Source: an uncultured Bacteroides sp. (GTDB taxonomy: Bacteria; Bacteroidota; Bacteroidia; Bacteroidales; Bacteroidaceae). From it: a DNA stretch of 35,020 nucleotides. The notes below the pieces were generated by a model. That model was given only the letters and a program-made list of their open reading frames with translations. It ran no database searches and was not told where the DNA came from. A program made the translations under genes and the position numbers. Shown here one piece after another: positions 16,352 to 25,223 of this stretch. The first letter of the stretch is position 1. Every line of letters begins with the position of its first letter. The DNA is taken from the NCBI GenBank assembly GCA_900555635.1, contig USLU01000051.1, positions 1 to 35,020 on the forward strand. The letters are read 5' to 3'.

Positions 16352-19315
16352 TCATTTCACATTCTCAAGAAATTCAACCTCTATAATCTTAAGATAGCGT
16401 TTTCCCTTCTGTTTGTTATCTTGTAGTTCCATTTTATTGGTCACTGTAGCCGCCACTTCCACAATTTCACCAAATGCATCACTTTCTGTAGCACTACCTT
16501 TTAAAGAGATTGTTATTTCATCTGTACGTACCGGAATAGTTTCCAAATGAATATAACCCAAACTTTTATCCGTATTTCCTTTCCAAATCAACGTTTTCCC
16601 TGCATACACCTCCAACGGATAACTATTTCTACGCCATCCCCGTAATTTCAAACAGATATCATTAATCTCTGCTACACGTTCAAGTTTATAAGTAATCCAA
16701 GCGGTTGATAACGCACCATCATTACCCCATTCACTTAGTTCATTATCATCATAACTCTTTTCTACATCTTGTGTATTAGCACCCGCTTTGGCAGAAACAA
16801 TGCGTACTTCTTTTTTTGTATCTTTATAAGATGGAGTTCGAGGTGTTTCACCTTTATCAAATCTCCCTTTCAATGTATATTGAGGTAAATAAGTTCCCAA
16901 ACCATCTTTTATAGTAACAGGGATTGTTTCCAATAAAACAGAAGCATCGGGAAGTCCCTTAGCTTTCGCAGTTAATATTATTTTTCCTGCTTTTGTAGTA
17001 CTACGGACAAAGACACGATTTATACCACATTCAACTGGTAAATTCTTACTAAGAATATAATTATTTTCACCTTGTGCAATGCCACCACGCCATTCAGCTT
17101 CCCCTTTCAAATCAAACTTAATGATTCGATTGTCCAGTGGACAGCGCTTTCCTTCTCTATCTACAACTTCCACTTGAATTAAAGCCATGTCAGCTCCATC
17201 TGCCTGGAAACCATCGGGATTCTGTATAACTGTCAATTTCAAATTCGCAGGTTCACCCGCAGTTGCCAAAGTACAACGACTCAATTCTTTTCCTTTTTTA
17301 TCATAGCTTACAGCTTCTAATTTGCCCGGTTTAAATGCAACTTTATCAAAAGTAAATAAGAAATTATAATCACGATTGCCTTTACCTAAAGACTCCCCAT
17401 TAAGAAACAATTCCACTTCTTCTCCTGTAGATACTACATACACAGGTTTCACTGTATCTAGCGGATAATTCCAATGACCAATTATATGAGTTTGGTGGTT
17501 TTCTGTATCTACCCAACCATTCCACATCACTTGATGAGCAAAAAAGCCATCTTTCTCAATGCGCATCGGGTCAGTCACACCACTACGACGATAATTTTCC
17601 GAACCACGATGATGGGTATTGCTATCAGAAAAGATAATTTTTGCTCCACCGGAACTAACTCGTTCCCCCGTTCCGGGACGTTCACGCCAATAATCATACC
17701 AACGACGAATTAATTCAACTGCAAACTCATCTTGATTATGATTATAACTGGTAGCTGGTTGATTGCGATGCAAAGGACCATCTCCCTCTTTATGAAACGG
17801 ATAACTATATTCATCCCAATATTTTCTCAGTCCTTCATCACGACAATATTCCGTAGCCCACATCGGATGATGTTTACTCTTATTGATATACAGCATTTCT
17901 CCTCCCCATTCAGCTTCACGAATGTCTAACATCTCACGGGAACCAATAGCACGACCACCAAACGGGTCATATTTATCCCGAATAGCTTTCATATCCAGCA
18001 TGTGATCTCGGCTAATCGAGTTATTACCGCATTCATAGAACAAAATACTCGGGTTATTGCGATTATAAATGATCGCATCACGCATCAACTCCGTACGTTG
18101 CTCCCATTGGCGACCTTCCCTATCTTTTTCTGAATCTCCAGCAGGCATGGCTTGAATAAGACCAACACGGTCACATGATTCTACATCTTGTTTCCATGGT
18201 GTAACATGCATCCAACGAACAAAATTAGCATTACTTCTTACCATCAGATCATTTGAATAGTCACTAAGCCATGCCGGAACAGACATTCCTACCGAAGGCC
18301 ATTCATTACTAGTACGTTGAGCATACCCTTTCATTTGTATGACACGATCATTCAACCAGATCTTTCCTTCTCCAAATCTAGTTTTACGAAAACCTGTACG
18401 CGTTGTTACTTCATCAAAGATTTGTTTCTGAGCATTTACAAGTGCAGTCTTCACCATGTAAAGATAACCGTATCCCCAACTCCAGAAATGTAAATCTCCG
18501 ACTTCGGCGGCAGCTTTAACTATTCTTGTTTCTCCAGCTTTTAATGTTATATCAGAACCTCTAAAGGATTTTACAATTTTACCGTCTGCATCAATTAATG
18601 TCACCTGATAACTAAACCGACGAACTTCACGACTATCATTCTTTACCTCGGATTCCGCATGAATCTTAGCTTTACGGTCTTTTATATTTATATCAGTCGC
18701 ATAAACATATACTCCTGTTGTTTTCAAGTGACTATATAATGGAAGAGTTTGATAAACGCTATCTTTTACATACAAATAAACATTTTTGGGGATACCGCCA
18801 TAATTAGCATTAAAATTACGATCATTCCACTGAAATTTGGCTTTTGTTGCCACCTCACGATATTGCCAGTTATTATCAATACGTACAGCTAGCACGTTAT
18901 CTCCGTCTTTCATATAAGGTGTTAAATCAAAACCTACTGCCATTACACCATTCTCATGCTTTCCCAAACGATGTCCGTTCAAATAAAAATCACCAGCCTG
19001 ACGTATTCCTTCAAACTCAATAAACACTTTCCGATTGCCTCGATTTTCAATCTTAAAATGTTTACGATACCACATAACCGTATCGGTCAGTTGCTCTATC
19101 GAAACTTTGAATGCTTCATCCTCATTAAAAGCTCTCGGAAGTGTTACCTTGCTCCAATCATCATCTTTAAACTGACTTTTCTGTGCATCAGGAATATCGC
19201 CTACTTTTAAAAGCCAGTCGTTATTAAAACTATATTTTCCACATTCCGTAGTATATCCTTTAATGGCAAATGTAAAAGTAAAGATATACAATAATATAAG
19301 AAATTTATTCTTCAT
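16352..19315 (-). CDS. Large GH2 family protein lacking acid/base Glu (paralog B)
   Basis: A 987-residue secreted protein with the same domain order as paralog A and very high similarity along its length, so the two are recent duplicates within one operon. The signal peptide is followed by CGKYSFNNDWLLKVGD. The nucleophile position is E489 in TEYCRDEG. The acid/base position is Asn432 (NNPSILFYECGNNS), verified in the DNA as AAC, while paralog C has Glu there. The two operon copies therefore lost the residue by different substitutions (Asn here, Lys in A). It lies 30 bases after the susD stop and is followed by a terminator-like hairpin. A role on galactose-type RG-I side chains is inferred from GH2 membership and locus content; its activity is uncertain because of the substitution. 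Confidence 0.9.
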   Translation of the reverse strand: MKNKFLILLYIFTFTFAIKGYTTECGKYSFNNDWLLKVGDIPDAQKSQFKDDDWSKVTLPRAFNEDEAFKVSIEQLTDTVMWYRKHFKIENRGNRKVFIEFEGIRQAGDFYLNGHRLGKHENGVMAVGFDLTPYMKDGDNVLAVRIDNNWQYREVATKAKFQWNDRNFNANYGGIPKNVYLYVKDSVYQTLPLYSHLKTTGVYVYATDINIKDRKAKIHAESEVKNDSREVRRFSYQVTLIDADGKIVKSFRGSDITLKAGETRIVKAAAEVGDLHFWSWGYGYLYMVKTALVNAQKQIFDEVTTRTGFRKTRFGEGKIWLNDRVIQMKGYAQRTSNEWPSVGMSVPAWLSDYSNDLMVRSNANFVRWMHVTPWKQDVESCDRVGLIQAMPAGDSEKDREGRQWEQRTELMRDAIIYNRNNPSILFYECGNNSISRDHMLDMKAIRDKYDPFGGRAIGSREMLDIREAEWGGEMLYINKSKHHPMWATEYCRDEGLRKYWDEYSYPFHKEGDGPLHRNQPATSYNHNQDEFAVELIRRWYDYWRERPGTGERVSSGGAKIIFSDSNTHHRGSENYRRSGVTDPMRIEKDGFFAHQVMWNGWVDTENHQTHIIGHWNYPLDTVKPVYVVSTGEEVELFLNGESLGKGNRDYNFLFTFDKVAFKPGKLEAVSYDKKGKELSRCTLATAGEPANLKLTVIQNPDGFQADGADMALIQVEVVDREGKRCPLDNRIIKFDLKGEAEWRGGIAQGENNYILSKNLPVECGINRVFVRSTTKAGKIILTAKAKGLPDASVLLETIPVTIKDGLGTYLPQYTLKGRFDKGETPRTPSYKDTKKEVRIVSAKAGANTQDVEKSYDDNELSEWGNDGALSTAWITYKLERVAEINDICLKLRGWRRNSYPLEVYAGKTLIWKGNTDKSLGYIHLETIPVRTDEITISLKGSATESDAFGEIVEVAATVTNKMELQDNKQKGKRYLKIIEVEFLENVK

Positions 19316-19345
19316 ACTAATTCTAAATTAACAATTATGTTTTAA

Positions 19346-20965
19346 TCACTTATAAGCCTCATTCTGTTCATATAATCCTTCTTTCACTTTCATCTGTGTA
19401 TCAGGAATCGGATAAAGATAAGTACCTTCTTTTACACGATCAGCATATTGAGCAACTAGAGGGCGAGTGATATTACCTTCTGAATCAGTAGCATAATGCA
19501 TAAACTTGTCTTTCACGGCTTGCAAATTATTATGACGGACAAGATCATGCCAGCGAATACCCTCAAAAGCCAATTCCTTACGACGTTCTTTTTCTATACA
19601 CTTCTGGAATTTATCCGGTACTTTCTCCGCATCACTTAATTCACTCAAGCCGGCACGAGTACGAATCCTATCTACCATATCTATCCCCCTATCCGTAGGC
19701 CCCACAATCTCCGCATACATTAACATGACATCTTCCAACCGAATTAATGGATAATTAATAGGGAAATAAGTACGATCTATTATTTGCCCATCAATATCGG
19801 AATATCCCAGTTCCTGTCTCTTAATCTTATGTTCCATAAATTTAATAAAGAAATCATCGCCCGAATATCTAGTAATTTGGTTTGGGTTGTCTTTATTGAC
19901 AAATTTCGTTGTATCAATAGTTGCCAGACAACGTACATCCAAGTAATGTCCTTCTGCATCTTTCTCTTCCCCCAGAAGTTCTTTCAAACCATCTGCACAT
20001 CCCATGCTCCATCCTGCCAATTGTACTGCGGTATATTGGGAGGGAAGTTTAGGAGTACATATACCTGCCATCGGATTACCATAATCTTTAGCTGCGATAT
20101 ATTGAATCTCAAATATATGATATTTATTATCATTGTCACTAATCCATATCCTCTTCCACTCATCAGCATTTTTCGCCCAAAATTTCTTTTTTGCGTCAGC
20201 GTAATCTATTACTTTCTCAAATAAGTCTTTTGCTAATTCTTTTTTACTTTCATCATATAAAGGATAACCTGCCATAGTTAAATAAACCTTGCCAAGTAAA
20301 GACTGTGCAGCTTGCAAAGTAGCGCGTCCTGTGGAAGTTGCCTTTCCCAAATAATCAGTAGGAGCATCATTTAAACTAGTTATAGCATATTCTAAATCGG
20401 GTATTATGGCTTTTTCATAAATTTCATGCGCTTCTGATTGTGGAACAGACATAGCCTCGGTAATAGTCAAAGGAGATAGAGTCAAAGGTATGCGTCCAAA
20501 ATAGCGTACCAAATCAAAATAGGCCAACGCTCTTAAAAAACGCGCTTCCCCTATCATCTGTTCTTTTGTTCCTTCTATGATAAATGTTACTCCATCAACT
20601 TTTGACAGAAATACATTGGTACGATATACAATCCGGTATAATTCTTCCCATGCTCCACTTATAGTGGAAGTAATAGCCAAATTAGGATCATAGGTACTAA
20701 TAGCCAAATAATCCCGTTGGGCCCCGGTATATTCACCACACCAAACATTATCAGAGCGAAGTTCCGACATTAATAACGAATATTCCGACACAGGAAGTAA
20801 TCCATTATAAATCCCCATTAACGCTTGTTCCATCTCTTTGGGTGTCTTATAATAATAGTTTGTTGTACGAGTGTCTACTGGTTCTACTTCCAACCAATCA
20901 CTACATGATGAAAAGAGCGATCCTAAACATAAAGCTCCACCTAATATGTATTTATACAATTCCAT
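19346..20965 (-). CDS. SusD-like surface glycan-binding lipoprotein
   Basis: A 539-residue outer-membrane lipoprotein (lipobox LFSSC, Cys21) of the SusD/RagB family. It forms the lid over the paired SusC channel and binds the polysaccharide at the cell surface. Family marks include the N-terminal CSDWLEVEPVD, the SusD-like region with YNGLLP and NVFLSKVDG, ARFLRALAYFDLVRYFG at about 140-157, and the C-terminal RRKELAFEGIRWHDLVRHNNL region. Length is usual. It starts 14 bases after susC stops and is certainly co-transcribed with it. The ligand is predicted to be RG-I or a long RG-I oligosaccharide. Confidence 0.96.
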   Translation of the reverse strand: MELYKYILGGALCLGSLFSSCSDWLEVEPVDTRTTNYYYKTPKEMEQALMGIYNGLLPVSEYSLLMSELRSDNVWCGEYTGAQRDYLAISTYDPNLAITSTISGAWEELYRIVYRTNVFLSKVDGVTFIIEGTKEQMIGEARFLRALAYFDLVRYFGRIPLTLSPLTITEAMSVPQSEAHEIYEKAIIPDLEYAITSLNDAPTDYLGKATSTGRATLQAAQSLLGKVYLTMAGYPLYDESKKELAKDLFEKVIDYADAKKKFWAKNADEWKRIWISDNDNKYHIFEIQYIAAKDYGNPMAGICTPKLPSQYTAVQLAGWSMGCADGLKELLGEEKDAEGHYLDVRCLATIDTTKFVNKDNPNQITRYSGDDFFIKFMEHKIKRQELGYSDIDGQIIDRTYFPINYPLIRLEDVMLMYAEIVGPTDRGIDMVDRIRTRAGLSELSDAEKVPDKFQKCIEKERRKELAFEGIRWHDLVRHNNLQAVKDKFMHYATDSEGNITRPLVAQYADRVKEGTYLYPIPDTQMKVKEGLYEQNEAYK

Positions 20966-20979
20966 AATTTTCCGTTTTA

Positions 20980-23900
20980 TTAAAATGTAACATTAACTCC
21001 CAAAGTAATCGTTCTTGGCTGAGGATAAGCTCCATAATCATAATCTGCAGTTTCACCACCATTATTAGATTCCGGAGAGAATCCCCCGTCATATTTATCC
21101 CACATCCAAACATTCTCTGCCGACATATACAAACGGGCACTGCTAAGATATTTAAACCTTTTAACGGGAATACGATAACCAAGAGTAATATTTTTTATCT
21201 TTATAAAGTCTGTACTATATAACCACCGTGAGTCATATAACGAACTTGTATTTTTATTATCAATACCTGGAGTTTTTCCATCTCCCGGTTCTTCTTCCGA
21301 TCTCCACATATTCTTCCATTTAGCTAATACATTAATAGAAGCTCCCATACCTGGACGGTCCATAGCTCGGCCTAACACACTGTAAAGTTTACCACCGGTT
21401 TGAGCCGTAAGCAGAATAGACAAATCAAAATCTTTATATCTGAACGAGTTTGTGAAACCAAAAGTATAATCAGGTGACGGTTTACCTACTAATGTACGAT
21501 CCTGGTCATTAATAACTCCATCATCATTAGCATCGCGATATCTCACGTCTCCCACCTGTGAGTTTGTCATGGTAGGATATTTCTTCAAATCTTCTTTAGT
21601 CTGATAAACTCCGACAGCATCATACATATAATAAGCTCTCAATGGCTGACCTACCATAAATACCTGAGTATTAGAATCACTATAACCAATAAATACAGTA
21701 GTATTATCTTCTCCCAGACTCTTTACCTCGTTTTTATTATAAGAAACGTTTAAGGATGTACTCCAATTCAGCTTCCCTGTCAAGTTCTGAGTTGTCAGTT
21801 CCAATTCAAAACCTCTATTTCCTATACTACCAATATTTCCCCAAGCTTTGGTGAATCCCATAATGGCAGGAACAGAAACTTTATACAAAAGATCTTTGGT
21901 CGTTTTATCATAATAGTCGGCAGCCAGCACAATACGGTTATTAAAGAATCCTAGGTCTATACCAATATTCCAGCTATGTGTCTTTTCCCAACCCAGTTTT
22001 TCGTTGTCAATAGAACTTGGCGCAAAGCCATTAACCAAACTTCCCAATGAGTAATTTGCACTTTCCATCAATCCTAATGCAGCACCATTAGAGATGGAAT
22101 TATTACCATTCAGTCCCCAGCTTGCACGCACCTTTAATTGATTCATCACAAAATCTTTAGGCCAGAATTTCTCATTCGAGACACGGTAAGCCGCTGATAC
22201 AGCAGGAAAAGTACCCCATCTATTCTCCCTGCCAAAACGCGAAGAACCATCCCGGCGAATACTCGCTGTCAATAGATAGCGATTATCGTATTCATACTGA
22301 AAACGTCCGAAATAAGAAAGTAAACGGCTAGGAGTCGTTAAAGTAGCAGATGCTCCGGTAATCGCCTGATCATTCAAAGTAAAAACTTCTAAAGAGTTAT
22401 CCGCAAATTGCTTTGCAGACAAACTACTTGATGCCCCAGAAGAAGACTCCATAGAGTAACCAGCCATCAAGCCTACCGTATGCTTGCGAAAAGTTCTGTT
22501 ATAATTCAATATCGTTTGGAACAAATATTTATGGGAACGTGTATCAGAACGATTTGCACTTGTATGATATCCTTCACCCACTTCCCATTTCTTCAGAACT
22601 GAGCTTGGAGTAAAGATACGTCTATGCTGACTTGAAAAAATATAAGAGCCGGTTGCTTCCAACTTTAACCCTTTCAATAAATCAATTTTCAAATAAGCAG
22701 AAGAGTTTACATTAATATTTTCCCGATGATTAACATTCTGCTCCATAAAAGCTATTGGACTCACATTGGAACTAGCCCACAAATAACTATCATAAGGCTC
22801 TGCACCCTCATATACCCCTGCTTCCGGCTCAGCTATAGGACACATAGACAAAACTTTCTGCGCCTGTTGATCTTTTCCTTCAATGCTCCCTCCTTCATTC
22901 CAAGTCATAGTCGGAGCAATATTAAATCCCATTGTGATACGATCAAACAAACGGGACTCTACATTTGCACGTAGATTCAAACGTTTATAGCTTGTTTCAA
23001 TAGCAACACCTTGCTGATCAATATATCCCAACGAAAGACGGTATTTGCTATTCTTATTACCATTAGATACAGATAGTTGGTAATTCTGTATAGGAGCCAA
23101 ACGAAAAAACTCATCCTGCCAGTCTATCAATGCCAAACCACCATAATTAGGCTGTGACCAACGAGGGTCATTCATGTAATAATAACTAATCTTACCACCA
23201 TTCATAGCTAAACGAGTTTCCCAATCATCATTAGCAGTAGCTCCTTTTGCAGCATATTTCTCTACATATCTATAATTATTATATGCAGTACGAAAATCAA
23301 TCCATTCTTCCGGACTCAAAACATCTACCCTTCTCTCCAATTGCTGAATACCATAAGATGCAGAAAAATCAACACGTACTTTATCAGACTTCGATGCAGT
23401 TTTCGTCGTTATCAAAATAACGCCATTTGCACCACGTGAACCATAGATAGCAGAAGAAGAAGCATCTTTTAACACCTCAATCGACTCAATATCGTTCGGA
23501 TTAATGCTCCCCAGATTATCTACCGGAATCCCATCCAATACATATAAAGGTACCGCATCAGCATTAATCGATGCTGCTCCCCGTACACGAATCTCAAGCT
23601 CTTCTCCAGGCGCTCCACTTGTTGAACGGATTTCCACCCCTGAAAGCATACCTTGCAATGCAGAAGCAATATTCGGCGCCGGACGATTTTCAATTTTCGA
23701 AGCATCCACTTTGGACACAGAACCTGTCAGATTACCTCTCTTGGCAGAACCATACCCTATAGCTACTACCTCATCTAATTGAACCAATGATTCTGTCAAT
23801 TGAACTTTATAAGTTGATTGTGCTTTCAACTGGACCTTTGCTTTATTATATCCTAAAAAAGAAATTTCCAGAGTTTTAACTGTAGATGGAAGATTTAATT

Positions 23901-24135
23901 CAAAAGCACCGTCCATATTTGTAATAGTAGAACGGTTGGTACCGATAGCAACAACCGTTGCACCAATAACAGGTTCCTCATTTTCATCAATTACTGTACC
24001 CCTGATAGTACGATCATTTTGAGCCAGTAACGTAACTGATTGCAAAACAAAGACAGTTAGCAGAAAGAGAAACAAAGTTCCTCTACTTAAACAACTAATG
24101 CCGTACTCTGTGCTTTTCATACATTTCATTTTCAT
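20980..24135 (-). CDS. SusC-like TonB-dependent transporter
   Basis: A 1051-residue outer-membrane transporter that imports oligosaccharides with energy from TonB-ExbBD. After a signal peptide (to about residue 39) come a carboxypeptidase-regulatory-like domain (about 42-120, IRGTVIDENEEPVIGATV), a TonB-box-like DEVVAIGYG, and a plug domain (about 130-245, with LYVLDGIPVDN and SIEVLKDASSSAIYGSRGANGVILITTK-type family motifs). A large beta-barrel follows, ending in a terminal Phe (GVNVTF). There is no N-terminal signalling extension, so control is through the HTCS and not an anti-sigma factor. It heads the susC-susD-GH2-PL11-GH2-CE6 operon. Two ATG codons lie close together at the start (residues 1 and 3); the first is used here. 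Confidence 0.96.
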   Translation of the reverse strand: MKMKCMKSTEYGISCLSRGTLFLFLLTVFVLQSVTLLAQNDRTIRGTVIDENEEPVIGATVVAIGTNRSTITNMDGAFELNLPSTVKTLEISFLGYNKAKVQLKAQSTYKVQLTESLVQLDEVVAIGYGSAKRGNLTGSVSKVDASKIENRPAPNIASALQGMLSGVEIRSTSGAPGEELEIRVRGAASINADAVPLYVLDGIPVDNLGSINPNDIESIEVLKDASSSAIYGSRGANGVILITTKTASKSDKVRVDFSASYGIQQLERRVDVLSPEEWIDFRTAYNNYRYVEKYAAKGATANDDWETRLAMNGGKISYYYMNDPRWSQPNYGGLALIDWQDEFFRLAPIQNYQLSVSNGNKNSKYRLSLGYIDQQGVAIETSYKRLNLRANVESRLFDRITMGFNIAPTMTWNEGGSIEGKDQQAQKVLSMCPIAEPEAGVYEGAEPYDSYLWASSNVSPIAFMEQNVNHRENINVNSSAYLKIDLLKGLKLEATGSYIFSSQHRRIFTPSSVLKKWEVGEGYHTSANRSDTRSHKYLFQTILNYNRTFRKHTVGLMAGYSMESSSGASSSLSAKQFADNSLEVFTLNDQAITGASATLTTPSRLLSYFGRFQYEYDNRYLLTASIRRDGSSRFGRENRWGTFPAVSAAYRVSNEKFWPKDFVMNQLKVRASWGLNGNNSISNGAALGLMESANYSLGSLVNGFAPSSIDNEKLGWEKTHSWNIGIDLGFFNNRIVLAADYYDKTTKDLLYKVSVPAIMGFTKAWGNIGSIGNRGFELELTTQNLTGKLNWSTSLNVSYNKNEVKSLGEDNTTVFIGYSDSNTQVFMVGQPLRAYYMYDAVGVYQTKEDLKKYPTMTNSQVGDVRYRDANDDGVINDQDRTLVGKPSPDYTFGFTNSFRYKDFDLSILLTAQTGGKLYSVLGRAMDRPGMGASINVLAKWKNMWRSEEEPGDGKTPGIDNKNTSSLYDSRWLYSTDFIKIKNITLGYRIPVKRFKYLSSARLYMSAENVWMWDKYDGGFSPESNNGGETADYDYGAYPQPRTITLGVNVTF

Positions 24136-24183
24136 ATTAGTAAAAACTTAATTTAAACATTCAATTTTGTGATTTTCATATTG

Positions 24184-24229
24184 CAAATGTAGTACAGGAA
24201 CATATTTTAATTATGCAATCCAGTACAAA
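24184..24229 (-). promoter_or_regulatory. susC promoter region with weak operator-like element
   Basis: On the minus strand TACATTTG (24184-24191) matches the -7 consensus, 48 bases before the susC start. Directly upstream (24192-24229) the sequence begins TTTGTACTGG and has CAT at the same offset, matching 13 of the first 17 bases of the element at 6848, then diverges. A 17-base part, TGTTCCTGTACTACATT, resembles one in the GH2-GH28 promoter region (26897-26913; TGTT, GTACTA and ATT shared). Motif evidence only. Confidence 0.45.
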
Positions 24230-24245
24230 TAGATGGTACAGAATC

Positions 24246-25208
24246 CTATTTTTCAATTAAACGCACCTTTATTAAACCATCATAAGGATTAAAATCAAAA
24301 ATAATTTTATCCCCCAAGATATTTGCTGATAGTCGTTTTTTATTTTGGGTAACAACTACTCCTTTTACTCCTTCCTTTCTGACTATCATTGTTAATGGTT
24401 CCGCAAAAAGTTCCTTATTTAGCTTCAATTTTGGAGTAATAACCAGCACATCTTTTTTATCTGATACTTTCAGTTGTATTTCTTTCCTCTCCTTTATATA
24501 AGAAGCGATTTGCCGAAAAGTACTTATCCAAATTTTATCCTCCATATTTTTCACTTCGTCCAAATGTTCCCAAAATAATTCAGGTGACTTGAAAGCATCA
24601 TATCCGTAATTAATGCCATGGGTCATGGTTACTCCCCAATCCTTGTTTTTTATTAAGTCTTCCAACCATTTTGCAAACCGTTGAGGACTTGCCTTACTTC
24701 CACCTATCGAAAATTGTTTCACACGTGTTGCCACCCTATTTTCAGAAGCTATCTGAGAAATCGTATCTGGCTTATAATTATATGGATAACAATAGGTAAC
24801 AGGCATAATACCAATGTTAGCAAAAATTGCACTATCATTTTTCTCTATCTCATCTTTAATACGAGCTAAGGGCAAACGTGACATTTTCTTATGTGACCAA
24901 CTATGATTGGAAATCTCATGTCCTTTATTTGCCATTTCCTTCAATTGCATCCAAGTCATTCGAGGAACCTTTGCATCCATTCCCTGTTCCGTATAATAGC
25001 CGCATATCCAAAAAGTTCCTTTAAAACCCCGTTTTTCCAATTCTGGAAAAACGATTGTATAATGTTCTGCCAACCCATCATCAAATGTATAACTAATAGC
25101 ACATATTTTATCATGCTTATATTTGGCTACATAAACCTCCCTATTTGCAGCGAATGCAGAATTAGAACAAATGATAAGGTTTAAAATAAGGAAAAAGAAT
25201 ATTTTCAT
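24246..25208 (-). CDS. Polysaccharide deacetylase, CE4/NodB type
   Basis: A 320-residue secreted protein with signal peptide (cleavage near AFAAN). The NodB homology domain spans about 35-240. Metal and catalytic motifs are intact: TFDDG with D43/D44 and the metal-binding pair H102 and H106 in SNHSWSHKK. A conserved CYPYNY block and a VTMTHG segment complete the domain. The last 75 residues look like a small beta-rich domain. CE4 enzymes remove acetyl groups from amino sugars or xylan. In this pectin locus it could deacetylate RG-I, but the substrate is not decided by sequence. It begins 15 bases after the SGNH esterase gene stops and lies 110 bases before susC, so it probably shares the esterase transcript. 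Confidence 0.85.
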   Translation of the reverse strand: MKIFFFLILNLIICSNSAFAANREVYVAKYKHDKICAISYTFDDGLAEHYTIVFPELEKRGFKGTFWICGYYTEQGMDAKVPRMTWMQLKEMANKGHEISNHSWSHKKMSRLPLARIKDEIEKNDSAIFANIGIMPVTYCYPYNYKPDTISQIASENRVATRVKQFSIGGSKASPQRFAKWLEDLIKNKDWGVTMTHGINYGYDAFKSPELFWEHLDEVKNMEDKIWISTFRQIASYIKERKEIQLKVSDKKDVLVITPKLKLNKELFAEPLTMIVRKEGVKGVVVTQNKKRLSANILGDKIIFDFNPYDGLIKVRLIEK

Positions 25209-25223
25209 GACTTTTCTAATTAT

